Counted from the stretch's first letter, positions 32,353 through 41,877 are shown. The stretch: 64,000 nt of DNA from Klebsiella huaxiensis (GCF_003261575.2 NZ_CP036175.1:4774001-4838000), one strand, 5' to 3'. Notes: generated from the sequence alone by a model not told the origin. Translations and numbers: made by a program.

Positions 32353-33696
32353 TTATCCTTCCTGCTCAATCTGGGTTAACACACTGCGCAATGCCGGACC
32401 ATATTCGTACTTGCCGGGGCATACGTAGGTGCAAAGCGCCAGGTCTTCTTCATCCAGCTCCAGACAGCCCAGCGCCTGCGCGCTATCGGTATCACCCGCC
32501 AGCAAATCGCGCAGCAACATCGTGGGCAGAATATCCAGCGGCATCACGCGCTCATAGTTGCCGATTGGCACCATGGCCCGCTCACCGCCGTGGGTATCCG
32601 TCGAGAAATTGAACAGCTTATGCTTGAGAAAATGACCGAGCGTGGTTCGGGTAATGGAGAATTTATCTTTCCCCGGCATAACCCAGCCGAACAGCTCTTT
32701 TTCACGCCCCTCTTTCACCACGCTGACTTGTAAATGAAAGCGCCCAAGAAAAGCATAGGCTCCATGGGCATGGGTTCCGCTGAGAACTGAACCCGAAATA
32801 ACGCGGTTTTCATCATTAAGCAGTTCTTCGACAAGCAGCTCATCAAGGCTGGCACCTAAGCAAGTCTTTAACAGACGAGGCTCTTTTACCTGCGGACCAC
32901 CGAGGGCAATAATGCGTTCGCTATATATTTCCCCCTCGAGGAATAATTTACCGATAGCGGTGACGTCCTGGTAGTTTAGATGCCAGACCTGCTTTTTCAG
33001 GCTAACCGGCTCCAGAAAATGGATGTGCGTTCCGGGTAGCCCTGCCGGATGTGGCCCGGTGAACTGGTTGAAAGTCACCTGCCCAACAGGATGCCCACCA
33101 AGCTTGCCGCCGCTGGCCTGACACACGTGAACTTGACCGTCAGTCAGACGCGTCAGCACCGTCAGCCCGGCATCAAAAGCGTCGCGCTGGGCCAGGATGA
33201 TGGGCTGAGGTTCGGCTGCTAGCGGGTTGGTGTCTATCGCAGTTACAAAAATCGCCGCTGGCACGCTACCCGGAGCCGGGATTTTGCTGAAAGGACGGGT
33301 ACGAAATGCAGTCCACTGCCCGGACTCCAGCAGCTGTTGCTGCACGCTCTCACGCGTTAATCCAGCAAGATCAGAGGGTTCATAGCGGGAAAAATGAATG
33401 ACCTCATCGCCCTCGACATCGATAACAACCGATTGCAGAACCCGTCGCTCGCCGCGGTGAATGGCGCTAACAATTCCGCTCGCAGGGGCGGTAAAACGCA
33501 CGCCAGGGTTCTTTTTATCTTCGAACAGGAGTTGGCCTTTTTGCACCCGGTCGCCTTCACACACCGCCATCGAGGGGCGCATACCGATGTACTCTTCACC
33601 TAACAGCGCAACGCGTTTGACCGCAGTCTTAGAAGAAATTTGCTGTGATGGCATGCCAGCTATGGGCAGATTTAGCCCTTTCGTGATTTTAATCAT
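32353..33696 (-). CDS. nqrA: Na+-translocating NADH:quinone reductase subunit A
   Basis: A 447-residue cytoplasmic subunit beginning MIKITKGLNLPIAGMPSQQI and ending with the LxLCTYVCPGKYEYG segment typical of NqrA. It is the first gene of the operon nqrABCDEF-nqrM. The ribosome site is weak. E. coli K-12 lacks this operon; Klebsiella and relatives have it beside dinB. The complex pumps Na+ during NADH oxidation and complements NDH-1. Confidence 0.97.
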   Translation of the reverse strand: MIKITKGLNLPIAGMPSQQISSKTAVKRVALLGEEYIGMRPSMAVCEGDRVQKGQLLFEDKKNPGVRFTAPASGIVSAIHRGERRVLQSVVIDVEGDEVIHFSRYEPSDLAGLTRESVQQQLLESGQWTAFRTRPFSKIPAPGSVPAAIFVTAIDTNPLAAEPQPIILAQRDAFDAGLTVLTRLTDGQVHVCQASGGKLGGHPVGQVTFNQFTGPHPAGLPGTHIHFLEPVSLKKQVWHLNYQDVTAIGKLFLEGEIYSERIIALGGPQVKEPRLLKTCLGASLDELLVEELLNDENRVISGSVLSGTHAHGAYAFLGRFHLQVSVVKEGREKELFGWVMPGKDKFSITRTTLGHFLKHKLFNFSTDTHGGERAMVPIGNYERVMPLDILPTMLLRDLLAGDTDSAQALGCLELDEEDLALCTYVCPGKYEYGPALRSVLTQIEQEG

Positions 33697-34110
33697 ATCG
33701 TTAGCAGGTATCCGTTACTTAAACCCCGGCATCAGGCCGAGGCCAGCATCATTGATGGAAAAATAAAAGGAAGAAAGGAACACCATAGTCCTGATGATTC
33801 GCAAGACGGGAGAGAAGCATCCTTTCTTACCCTGATCATTTAGCGGACCAAGTGTAACATTTCGTGAGCGGTGCCTGTAGACAAACCGCCATTAAGTCGT
33901 TCTAAAATGCGAGCTATTACGCAAAGTTCTGACTGCGCTTTGCCGTGAGATTCGCTATAACAGGAAACTAAAACGTAAACGCAGCACGTCGTGCTTGCGA
34001 AAAACTGCCGTGATGCTAATGTGAGCGCTCTAAATCCAGAAAACTCTGATTTCGGATCTCTCTTGCCGTCCTGGCAATGTGGTTATTTGTTTTATCAAGG
34101 AACAAGTAGT
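33697..34110. other. Divergent intergenic region nqrA/yafK
   Basis: A 414-bp region between divergent genes that must hold both promoters. I see no ORF with a convincing ribosome site and no known riboswitch. Visible features are a small hairpin (CGGC-ATCAG-GCCG) near 33727 and an A-rich run at 33760-33780. Nothing further can be supported. Confidence 0.5.
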
Positions 34111-34851
34111 ATGCGCAAAATCGCATTATTTATTGCGATGCTTCTGTTGCCATGCGTGTCATTCGCAGGGCTACTCAGCAGTAACAGCTCGACAACGCCA
34201 ATGAGCAAAGAGTATAAGCAGCAATTAATGGGCTCACCGGTCTACATTGAGATCTTTAAAGAAGAGCGCATGCTCGATCTTTACGTCAAAATGGGCGAAA
34301 CCTATCAGCTTCTCGATAGCTACCGGATCTGCAACTACTCCGGTGGTCTCGGACCCAAGCAGCGTCAGGGCGATTTTAAGAGCCCGGAAGGTTTCTATAA
34401 TGTTTCCCGCAATCAGCTAAAACCTGACAGTCGCTTCTATAAAGCAATCAATATCGGCTTCCCGAACGCCTACGATCGTGCGCATGGTTATGAAGGTAAA
34501 TACCTGATGATTCACGGCGCGTGCGTATCAGTCGGCTGTTATGCCATGACCGATACCGGTATTGATGAGATTTTCCAGTTCGTCACCGGGGCGCTCGTCT
34601 TCGGCCAGTCCAGCGTCCAGGTCAGCATTTATCCTTTCCGCATGACCGATGCCAACATGGCCCGTCACAAATTTTCCTATTTCACCGATTTCTGGAAACA
34701 GCTGAAGCCTGGCTATGATTACTTCCAGCAGACGCACAAGCCGCCGGTAGTCTCAGTGGCCGATGGTCGCTACGTGGTAAGCAAGCCGCTCAGCCACGAA
34801 GTTGTCCAGCCGCAGCTGGCCTCAAACTACACGGTCCCCGAGGCAAAATAA
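34111..34851 (+). CDS. yafK: L,D-transpeptidase-fold protein YafK (DpaA/LdtF)
   Basis: A 246-residue exported protein. The signal peptide is MRKIALFIAMLLLPCVSFA, with cleavage after SFA. The YkuD-type catalytic motif is MIHGACVSVGCYAM, containing the His and Cys. The E. coli protein detaches Braun's lipoprotein from peptidoglycan rather than crosslinking it. AAGG lies about ten bases before the ATG. The gene ends inside the 3' end of the convergent yafJ (30-nt overlap). Confidence 0.93.
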   Translation: MRKIALFIAMLLLPCVSFAGLLSSNSSTTPMSKEYKQQLMGSPVYIEIFKEERMLDLYVKMGETYQLLDSYRICNYSGGLGPKQRQGDFKSPEGFYNVSRNQLKPDSRFYKAINIGFPNAYDRAHGYEGKYLMIHGACVSVGCYAMTDTGIDEIFQFVTGALVFGQSSVQVSIYPFRMTDANMARHKFSYFTDFWKQLKPGYDYFQQTHKPPVVSVADGRYVVSKPLSHEVVQPQLASNYTVPEAK

Positions 34852-35589
34852 CGCCCACTCGCCTGGCATGATCTTATTCCAGGTTTCGTTGCCGGTTAAC
34901 GGTTGAGTGGCAATCACGGAGACCACATCATTTGGTGTGGTCTCGCGTTGAAAATCGATTTCCACATCCTGATCCAGCAACGTTGCTACACCAAACGGCG
35001 CGCGTCGCGTGATCCAGTATAAATTGGTTGAGCAAAACGCCATCACATAGCGTCCATCGGACAGCAGCATGTTAAACACGCCTTTTTCGCGCAGCGTTCC
35101 GGCAAGTGTAGCGATATATCTAAACACCTCGACCATATCATCCGGCGTATTGGGATAGCGTTCAGTTACGCTATTCAGTAACCAGCAGAAGGCTTTCTCG
35201 CTGTCCGTCTCGCCAATCGGCTGCAGGTTTCCCGTCTCCAGAGACTCATATCCTTCTAACTGGCCGTTATGCGCGTAGGTCCAGTTACGTCCCCAGAGTT
35301 CACGGGTAAACGGATGAGTATTTTCCAGCGCGACGATCCCCCGGTTAGCCTGGCGAATATGGGCGATGACTGAACATGATTTAATGGGATAGTCCTGTAC
35401 CAACTTAGCAATCGGTGACTGAAAGCTAGGCTGTGGATCTTTAAATGTGCGACAGCCCTTACCTTCATAAAAGGTAATGCCCCAGCCGTCTTTATGCGGC
35501 CCAGTTCCGCCACCGCGCTGCACCAGCCCGGTAAAACTAAAGCAAATATCTGTTGGCACATTCGCGCTCATCCCGAGCAATTCGCACAT
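34822..35589 (-). CDS. yafJ: Class II glutamine amidotransferase-like protein YafJ
   Basis: A 255-residue protein with an N-terminal nucleophile Cys2 (MCELLGMSANVPTD), the Ntn-hydrolase mark of class II amidotransferases; other features are RQANRG and YAHNGQLEG. The substrate and synthase partner are unknown. Its 3' end overlaps convergent yafK by 30 nt. A repeat-rich intergenic region separates it from gmhA upstream. Confidence 0.93.
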   Translation of the reverse strand: MCELLGMSANVPTDICFSFTGLVQRGGGTGPHKDGWGITFYEGKGCRTFKDPQPSFQSPIAKLVQDYPIKSCSVIAHIRQANRGIVALENTHPFTRELWGRNWTYAHNGQLEGYESLETGNLQPIGETDSEKAFCWLLNSVTERYPNTPDDMVEVFRYIATLAGTLREKGVFNMLLSDGRYVMAFCSTNLYWITRRAPFGVATLLDQDVEIDFQRETTPNDVVSVIATQPLTGNETWNKIMPGEWALFCLGDRVV

Positions 35590-35629
35590 AGATCACCTCA
35601 TACAACTTACTGAAACATAAAAGGCGTTA

Positions 35630-35797
35630 TTGGTGCAGTCAATTTGGACACGGCCAGCGCGCAGAAACCGTAGCGTACTTCATGTACGTGAGGATGATTC
35701 GCTACGCTCCCCCTGCGGGCCGCCCTGAAGGGCGTTCAAAACTCGGTGAGTTTTGTCTGAGCACTGCCCGGGTTCAAAATGGCTAACTAAAGAGCCT
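35630..35797. repeat. Enterobacterial intergenic repeat with inserted hairpin module
   Basis: Between yafJ and gmhA lies a run of hairpins. The outer repeat reads CCAGCGCGCAGAAACCGTAG ... GTACGTGAGGAT ... GAGCACTGCCCGGGT, a type I recall from many enterobacterial gene ends. Positions 35700-35757 interrupt it with three stem-loops (minus strand AAAACTC-ACC-GAGTTTT, CGCCCT-TC-AGGGCG, CCC-GCA-GGG). The same module occurs inside the ERIC at 40007. Confidence 0.55.
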
Positions 35798-35798
35798 T

Positions 35799-36380
35799 TT
35801 AAGCTTTAACCATCTCTTTTTCAATCAACATAATCAGGATATGAATCACTTTAATGTGAATTTCCTGAATGCGATCGGCATAACCAAAATGCGGTACGCG
35901 AATTTCAACATCCGCAGAGCCCGCCATTTTACCGCCATCTTTGCCGGTCAGAGTGATGACTTTCATTCCCTGAGCGCGAGCGGCTTCAATCGCTTTAATA
36001 ACGTTACCGGAGTTACCGGAAGTAGAAATCCCGAGCAACACGTCACCTGCGCGGCCCACCGACTCAACGTAGCGAGAAAAAACATATTCATAGCCAAAAT
36101 CATTACTGACGCAAGAGAGATGGCTCACGTCTGAAATCGCAATTGCCGGATAGCCAGGGCGGTTTTCACGATAGCGCCCGGTCAGTTCTTCCGCAAAATG
36201 CATCGCATCGCAGTGAGAACCGCCATTACCGCAGGAGAGAACTTTGCCACCAGCCTTAAAGCTATCCGCCAGCAGCACCGCTGCACGCTGAATGGCATGA
36301 ATGTTGGCATCGTCCTGCAGAAAATTAGCCAGCGTTTCCGCCGCTTCGTTCAGTTCGTTACGAATAAGATCCTGGTACAT
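35799..36380 (-). CDS. gmhA: Sedoheptulose-7-phosphate isomerase
   Basis: A 193-residue SIS-domain enzyme, the first step of ADP-L-glycero-D-manno-heptose synthesis for the lipopolysaccharide core. Visible motifs are CGNGGSHCDAMHFAEELTGR and LLGISTSGNSGNVIKA, the sugar-phosphate loop. The later-step gene gmhB is also in this window. It is divergent from fadE. Confidence 0.96.
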   Translation of the reverse strand: MYQDLIRNELNEAAETLANFLQDDANIHAIQRAAVLLADSFKAGGKVLSCGNGGSHCDAMHFAEELTGRYRENRPGYPAIAISDVSHLSCVSNDFGYEYVFSRYVESVGRAGDVLLGISTSGNSGNVIKAIEAARAQGMKVITLTGKDGGKMAGSADVEIRVPHFGYADRIQEIHIKVIHILIMLIEKEMVKA

Positions 36381-36580
36381 GAGGATAATCCTTCAGTATT
36401 TGTGGGATAACTCAGGCAGTTTACCGGATAGCCGCCGATGCGAGAAGCAGCAGACGGGTCTATCCCCTGTGCTTTTGATTTTATGTGCCGCATTTCCGTA
36501 CAACAATGTGAGCAATGTTGTAATTATTTTGTAAACACATTGCTAAAACAAATTACATCCACTACAACCATATCATCACA

Positions 36581-36595
36581 AGTGGTCAGACCTCC
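36581..36595. promoter_or_regulatory. FadR operator of fadE
   Basis: AGTGGTCAGACCTCC fits the FadR core TGGTC-N-GACC and lies 23 bp before fadE. FadR with free DNA-binding form would repress fadE until long-chain acyl-CoA is present. Confidence 0.75.
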
Positions 36596-36618
36596 TACAA
36601 GACAGGGAGCATTTCTTT

Positions 36619-39063
36619 ATGATGATTTTGAGTATTGTTGCAACCGTTGTTTTACTCGGTGCGCTCTTCTATCACCGAATCAATCTGCTGCTTAGCAGCG
36701 CGATTTTGCTTGCCTGGACTGCGGCACTCGGCGTTGCTGGGCTGTGGAATATCTGGCTGCTGGTTCCGCTGGCTATCATTTTGCTGCCGTTCAACTTCGC
36801 TCCGATGCGCAAGTCGATGATTTCAGTCCCGGCATTCCGCGCTTTCCGTAAAGTCATGCCGCCGATGTCACGTACTGAGAAAGAAGCTATCGATGCCGGT
36901 ACGACCTGGTGGGAAGGCGACCTGTTCCGCGGTAACCCTGACTGGCAGAAGCTGCACAACTACCCGCAGCCGCGCCTGACCGCTGAAGAACAAGCCTTTA
37001 TTGACGGCCCGGTTGAAGAAGCCTGCCGCATGGCGAACGACTTCGAAATTACCCACGAAATGGCCGATCTACCGCCGGAGCTGTGGGCTTATCTGAAAGA
37101 GCATCGCTTCTTCGCGATGATCATCAAGAAAGAGTACGGCGGCCTGGAGTTTTCTGCTTTCGCCCAGGCGCGCGTGTTGCAAAAACTGTCCGGTGTTTCC
37201 GGGATTCTGGCGATTACCGTCGGCGTACCTAACTCATTAGGCCCAGGCGAACTGCTGCAGCATTACGGCACCGAAGAGCAGAAAAATCACTATCTGCCAC
37301 GTCTGGCGCGCGGTCAGGAAATTCCATGTTTCGCGCTGACCAGCCCGGAAGCTGGCTCAGATGCTGGGGCCATTCCGGACACCGGCGTGGTCTGCATGGG
37401 CGAATGGCAGGGCCAACAGGTGCTGGGTATGCGCCTGACCTGGAACAAACGCTATATCACGCTGGCCCCCATAGCCACCGTTTTGGGTCTGGCGTTTAAA
37501 CTCTCCGACCCCGACCGTCTGTTGGGCGGTGAAGAAGAGCTGGGTATCACCTGTGCCCTGATCCCAACAGCCACACCAGGCGTTGAGATCGGTCGTCGCC
37601 ACTTCCCGCTGAACGTTCCGTTCCAGAATGGCCCGACCCAGGGTAAAGATATTTTTGTTCCTATCGATTACATCATTGGAGGCCCGTCGATGGCCGGTCA
37701 GGGCTGGCGGATGCTGGTTGAATGTTTATCCGTGGGCCGCGGCATCACATTACCGTCCAATGCCACGGGCGGCCTGAAATCCGTCGCCATGGCTACCGGC
37801 GCCTACGCGCATATTCGCCGCCAGTTCAAAATCTCTATCGGTAAAATGGAAGGGATTGAAGAACCGCTGGCGCGTATTGCAGGTAACGCCTACGTGATGG
37901 ATGCCGCAGCCTCGCTGATTACCTACGGTATTATGCTCGGTGAAAAACCGGCAGTACTATCGGCAATTGTGAAATATCACTGTACCCATCGCGGCCAGCG
38001 CTCGATCATTGACGCAATGGATATTACCGGCGGTAAAGGCATTATGCTCGGCAGCGGTAACTTCCTGGCGCGAGCCTATCAGGGCGCACCAATCGCTATC
38101 ACCGTAGAGGGGGCGAATATCCTCACCCGCAGCATGATGATCTTCGGTCAGGGGGCGATTCGTTGCCATCCGTACGTGCTGGATGAAATGGCCGCCGCGC
38201 AGAATAACGATGTTAACGCATTCGATAAGCTGCTGTTCAAACATATCGGTCATGTGGGTAGCAACAAAGTACGCAGCTTCTGGCTGGGTCTGACTCGCGG
38301 CCTCACCAGCAGTTCACCGACCCGCGATGCCACTCGCCGCTACTATCAGCATATGAATCGCCTGAGCGCCAACCTGGCCCTGCTGTCCGATGTCTCAATG
38401 GCGGTACTCGGCGGCAGTCTGAAGCGCCGCGAGCGTATTTCAGCACGCCTGGGCGATGTACTGAGCCAGCTCTATCTGGCCTCTGCAGTGCTGAAGCGCT
38501 ATGACGATGAAGGGCGTAACGAAGCAGATTTGCCGCTGGTTCACTGGGGCGTGCAGGATGCACTGTATCAGGCAGAACAGGCCATTGACGATCTGCTGGT
38601 CAACTTCCCAAATCGTCTGGTGGCCGGAGCGCTTCGCGTAGCCATCTTCCCGACAGGGCGTCATTATCTGGCCCCTTCAGACAAGCTGGATCATAAAGTA
38701 GCGAAAATTCTGCAGGTTCCGAGCGCGACTCGTTCTCGTATCGGCCGCGGTCAGTACTTGACGCCAAGCGAGCATAACCCGGTTGGATTGCTGGAAGAGG
38801 CGCTGCTCGATGTTATGGCAGCCGACCCCATCCACCAGCGTATTTGCAAAGAGCTGGGTAAGAACCTGTCGTTTACCCGTCTTGATGAACTGGCTCATAA
38901 CGCGCTGGCAAAAGGGTTAATTAATCAGGATGAGGCAGATATTCTGGTTCGTGCCGAGAACAGTCGCCTGCGCAGTATTAACGTCGACGACTTCGCCCCG
39001 GATGAACTGGCGACCCGCCCGGTAAAGCTGCCGGAGAAAGTACGCAAGATTGAAGCGGCATAA
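36619..39063 (+). CDS. fadE: Acyl-CoA dehydrogenase FadE
   Basis: An 814-residue acyl-CoA dehydrogenase, the first oxidation step of fatty-acid beta-oxidation and the same length as in E. coli. The N-terminus has two hydrophobic membrane segments (MMILSIVATVVLLGALFYHR and a second at about 25-60). Dehydrogenase motifs include CFALTSPEAGSDAG, YITGG-like MDITGGKGIM and VEGANILTRSMMIFGQGA. A FadR site lies upstream and a strong terminator downstream. Confidence 0.97.
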   Translation: MMILSIVATVVLLGALFYHRINLLLSSAILLAWTAALGVAGLWNIWLLVPLAIILLPFNFAPMRKSMISVPAFRAFRKVMPPMSRTEKEAIDAGTTWWEGDLFRGNPDWQKLHNYPQPRLTAEEQAFIDGPVEEACRMANDFEITHEMADLPPELWAYLKEHRFFAMIIKKEYGGLEFSAFAQARVLQKLSGVSGILAITVGVPNSLGPGELLQHYGTEEQKNHYLPRLARGQEIPCFALTSPEAGSDAGAIPDTGVVCMGEWQGQQVLGMRLTWNKRYITLAPIATVLGLAFKLSDPDRLLGGEEELGITCALIPTATPGVEIGRRHFPLNVPFQNGPTQGKDIFVPIDYIIGGPSMAGQGWRMLVECLSVGRGITLPSNATGGLKSVAMATGAYAHIRRQFKISIGKMEGIEEPLARIAGNAYVMDAAASLITYGIMLGEKPAVLSAIVKYHCTHRGQRSIIDAMDITGGKGIMLGSGNFLARAYQGAPIAITVEGANILTRSMMIFGQGAIRCHPYVLDEMAAAQNNDVNAFDKLLFKHIGHVGSNKVRSFWLGLTRGLTSSSPTRDATRRYYQHMNRLSANLALLSDVSMAVLGGSLKRRERISARLGDVLSQLYLASAVLKRYDDEGRNEADLPLVHWGVQDALYQAEQAIDDLLVNFPNRLVAGALRVAIFPTGRHYLAPSDKLDHKVAKILQVPSATRSRIGRGQYLTPSEHNPVGLLEEALLDVMAADPIHQRICKELGKNLSFTRLDELAHNALAKGLINQDEADILVRAENSRLRSINVDDFAPDELATRPVKLPEKVRKIEAA

Positions 39064-39092
39064 AAAAACCATAATATAACAACATCACGATC

Positions 39093-39119
39093 GAGGCGGG
39101 CTCCCCCGCCTCTTTTTTT
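39093..39119 (+). terminator. Terminator of fadE
   Basis: GAGGCGGG / CCCGCCTC forms an 8-bp stem with a short loop and is followed by seven T. Confidence 0.9.
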
Positions 39120-39229
39120 GCCCGCCTCCCAACTTATCATTTTATTAACAAAATATTCCGCCAGCCATCCACTGGCTGATATGGTGTTAAAGTAATAATA
39201 AGCCTCTCTTGATACTGGAGTTCATCATT

Positions 39230-40000
39230 GTGCCCGGACTGAAAATTACCCTTTTACAACAACCGCTGGTGTGGATGGACGGTCCCGCCAACTTGCGCCA
39301 TTTCGATCGTCAACTGGAAGGAATTACCGGGCGTGATGTGATTGTTCTACCGGAAATGTTCACTACCGGTTTCGCGATGGAGGCGGCAAAGCAGTCGCTA
39401 GCGCAAGAGGATGTTATTGCCTGGATGGAAGCGAAGGCCGCGCAAACCAACGCGCTAATCGCAGGCAGTGCAGCACTGCAAACGGAGCGCGGGCCCGTTA
39501 ACCGCTTTCTGTTGGTTGAGCCTGATGGTAAAACGCATTTTTATGATAAACGACACCTGTTTCGCATGGCGGATGAGCATCATCATTATGAGGCGGGTAA
39601 CGATCGCGTGATTTTTGAATGGCGCGGCTGGAGAATTCTGCCGCTGGTATGCTACGACTTGCGCTTCCCGGTGTGGTCACGTAACCATAATGACTATGAT
39701 TTAGCACTTTACGTTGCCAACTGGCCCGCACCGCGCTCCACCCACTGGCAGGCATTGCTGGTCGCCCGAGCAATTGAAAACCAGGCCTACGTCGCCGGTT
39801 GTAACCGCGTAGGTACCGACGGCAACGGCCATCACTATCGGGGAGACAGCCGGATTATCACTCCACAAGGAGAGATAATCGCCACCGCCGAACCGCATCA
39901 GGCTACGCGCCTGGATGCTGAACTGTCATTAACAGCGCTTAAAGAGTACCGCGAAAAGTTTCCGGCCTGGCAGGATGCGGACCCTTTCACACTCAACTAA
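39230..40000 (+). CDS. yafV: Omega-amidase / nitrilase-superfamily protein YafV
   Basis: A 256-residue nitrilase-fold amidase that hydrolyses 2-oxoglutaramate and similar omega-amides. The catalytic triad is Glu in VLPEMFTTGF, Lys in YDKRHLF and Cys in PLVCYDLRFPVW. I start it at GTG 39230 (read as MPGLKITLLQQ), which matches the E. coli N-terminus and has CTGGAG upstream. An ERIC element follows directly. Confidence 0.93.
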   Translation: MPGLKITLLQQPLVWMDGPANLRHFDRQLEGITGRDVIVLPEMFTTGFAMEAAKQSLAQEDVIAWMEAKAAQTNALIAGSAALQTERGPVNRFLLVEPDGKTHFYDKRHLFRMADEHHHYEAGNDRVIFEWRGWRILPLVCYDLRFPVWSRNHNDYDLALYVANWPAPRSTHWQALLVARAIENQAYVAGCNRVGTDGNGHHYRGDSRIITPQGEIIATAEPHQATRLDAELSLTALKEYREKFPAWQDADPFTLN

Positions 40001-40006
40001 TGCAAA

Positions 40007-40209
40007 TATACCCTAAATAATTCAAGTTGCTTAAAGACGGCAAGGGAGTGAGTCCCCGGGAGCATAGATAACTATGTAACCGGGGTGAGCGACAAATCTG
40101 CCGGGAGCAGATTTGAACGTCGCTTGCGACGGCCCGTAAGGGCGAGGCCCATGGATGGGCCGAGTAATCTGCAGCCAACACATAAGCAGCTTGAAGTATG
40201 ACGGGTATA
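40007..40209. repeat. ERIC element carrying an about 76-bp internal insertion
   Basis: The ends TATACCCTAAATAATTCAAG and CTTGAAGTATGACGGGTATA and the inner GAGTGAGTCCCCGGGAGC and ACCGGGGTGAGCG are ERIC consensus. The usual length is about 127 bp; here 203 bp, with an extra block at about 40092-40168. The block holds several hairpins: AAATCTGC-CGGGA-GCAGATTT, CGTCGC-TT-GCGACG, GCCC-GTAA-GGGC and GGCCCA-TGGA-TGGGCC. Longer ERICs with about 70-bp insertions at fixed internal sites have been described in enterobacteria. Confidence 0.85.
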
Positions 40210-40232
40210 AAGGGGAGCCAATGCTCCCTTTC

Positions 40233-40826
40233 CTATATTTTAAACAAGATCCTTGCTGCGCAGTAGACCAGTAACAAAGCTAAAAAGAAGTTTACCTGAC
40301 GCCCATAATGCAGGAATAAGCGCTGAAACAGATGCCCGGTCAGCGCCCAACACACGTTGCCGAAAGTCCCAATTACCGCAAGAAGCAAACTCACGCTCAC
40401 CAGCCAAACAGGATCACGCGTCACCGGCAGTACAAAGGTCGACAGTGCCGTAATCCCATAAAGGATAATTTTAACATTCACAAACTGTAGGCCCAAGCTC
40501 ATCCAAAAACTTACCGGTTTGCCACTGATGTCATTACCAGCAGGTTTACTCTTCGCTATTTGCCACGCTAACCAAAGAATATAGGCAGCACCAATCCAAC
40601 TCAGTGTCCGGGATAATCCCTCATCAAGCATAACTAGCGAATACGTCAGGCCAGCGCAAATCAGCATCGTAATAATAAACCCCGCGCTCATCCCGGCCAG
40701 CACGAACATGCTTTTGCGCAACCCATGTGAAGCTACGCTGCTCAGCGCAAGAATGTTATTCGGCCCGGGGGTCAATGCGGTTATCAAGGTGTAGGTTAAA
40801 AATGCGCTTATCAGGGCTGGGGTCAC
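40233..40826 (-). CDS. LysE/RhtB-family amino-acid exporter, EamB-like
   Basis: A 197-residue membrane protein with about six hydrophobic segments and the family signature ALTPGPNNILALSS near the N-terminus. It closely follows E. coli EamB (YfiK), an exporter of cysteine and O-acetylserine, including NVKIILYGITALSTFVLP and FGNVCWALTGHLFQRLF. I start at GTG 40826, after AGGAG at seven bases, since EamB begins at that point. It is divergent from a LysR regulator, the usual arrangement for exporter control. The real eamB may lie elsewhere, so I leave the symbol open. Confidence 0.85.
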   Translation of the reverse strand: MTPALISAFLTYTLITALTPGPNNILALSSVASHGLRKSMFVLAGMSAGFIITMLICAGLTYSLVMLDEGLSRTLSWIGAAYILWLAWQIAKSKPAGNDISGKPVSFWMSLGLQFVNVKIILYGITALSTFVLPVTRDPVWLVSVSLLLAVIGTFGNVCWALTGHLFQRLFLHYGRQVNFFLALLLVYCAARILFKI

Positions 40827-40930
40827 TTGTCTTCTCCTGTTTTTTAGCCGACAGTACCCGATATAAATCATTAAAAAAAATGAATATTATTTCATTCTAA
40901 ATTCGATAATTTCGATATATTGAGGTCATG

Positions 40931-41809
40931 ATGGACTTACGTCGCTTTGTCACGCTCAAAACGGTTGTTGAAGAGGGCTCCTTTTTACGCGCTTCGCAGA
41001 AACTATGCTGTACGCAATCAACAGTGACATTTCACATTCAACAACTTGAGCAAGAGCTGTCTATCCAGCTTTTTGAAAAAATCGGCCGCCGGATGTGCCT
41101 GACTACAGCCGGGAAAAATATTCTTCCCCACATCCACGAGCTGATAAAAGTGATGGAGTCCATTCGCCATGCCGCCAGGCAGGATCAGGAGCCGAGTGGA
41201 GAGCTCCGTGTTGCCACCGGGGAAACGCTGCTGGCATATAAAATCCCCGCCGTTTTACAACGCTTTAAGCTACGGGCGCCAAAGGTTCGTTTATCTTTGC
41301 AATCGTTAAATTGCTATTCGATTCGCGATGCCCTGCTGGATGATGATGTTGATCTCGGAGTGTTTTACCGCGTCGGTAATGATGAAGCATTGAAAATTCA
41401 CCACTTTGGCGAGCAGCAACTGGTACTGGTCGCTTCGCCGGAACACACTTCGCTTAACTTTATGCGCCGGGACCAACACATTCCACTGAGTTTTATCATC
41501 AATGAACCACAGTGCATTTTCCGACAAATATTTGAAAGCGAGCTGCGCAAGCGCGGCATTACCCTGGAAAATACGATTGAGCTATGGAGTATCGAAAGTA
41601 TCAAGCAATGCGTGGCGGGTAATCTCGGCGTAAGCTACCTGCCGCGATTTGCCGTAGAACAAGAATTACGTGAAGGTAAACTGGTGGAACTGCCTTTCAG
41701 TAAAAAACCGCTGACTATTAATGCGGTTTGCGGGTATCACGCCAGCAAAGTTGTCAGCCCGGCGATGCAGGTCTTTGTCGAGTGTATGGAGGAGTGCCTG
41801 AAGGCCTGA
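40931..41809 (+). CDS. LysR-family regulator next to the exporter gene
   Basis: A 292-residue LysR regulator. The N-terminal winged helix-turn-helix (FLRASQKLCCTQSTVTFHIQ) occupies about residues 17-36, and the C-terminal substrate-binding domain follows. I take the second of two adjacent ATGs because GAGG spacing is better; the alternative starts at 40928. It is divergent from the EamB-like exporter, with AT-rich promoter DNA between them, and probably activates it in response to an amino acid or related metabolite. Confidence 0.85.
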   Translation: MDLRRFVTLKTVVEEGSFLRASQKLCCTQSTVTFHIQQLEQELSIQLFEKIGRRMCLTTAGKNILPHIHELIKVMESIRHAARQDQEPSGELRVATGETLLAYKIPAVLQRFKLRAPKVRLSLQSLNCYSIRDALLDDDVDLGVFYRVGNDEALKIHHFGEQQLVLVASPEHTSLNFMRRDQHIPLSFIINEPQCIFRQIFESELRKRGITLENTIELWSIESIKQCVAGNLGVSYLPRFAVEQELREGKLVELPFSKKPLTINAVCGYHASKVVSPAMQVFVECMEECLKA

Positions 41810-41839
41810 TTCAGAAAATTGCACAGGCCTAAAACGACG

Positions 41840-41869
41840 AAAGCCTGAATCATTGCTGATTCAGGCTTT
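41840..41869. terminator. Bidirectional terminator between the LysR gene and tRNA-Asp
   Basis: AAAGCCTGAATCA / TGATTCAGGCTTT is a perfect 13-bp stem with a TTGC loop. On the minus strand it terminates the tRNA-Asp transcript (TTTCGTCGTTTT follows); on the plus strand it can end the LysR gene. Confidence 0.88.
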
Positions 41870-41877
41870 CTGAATAG

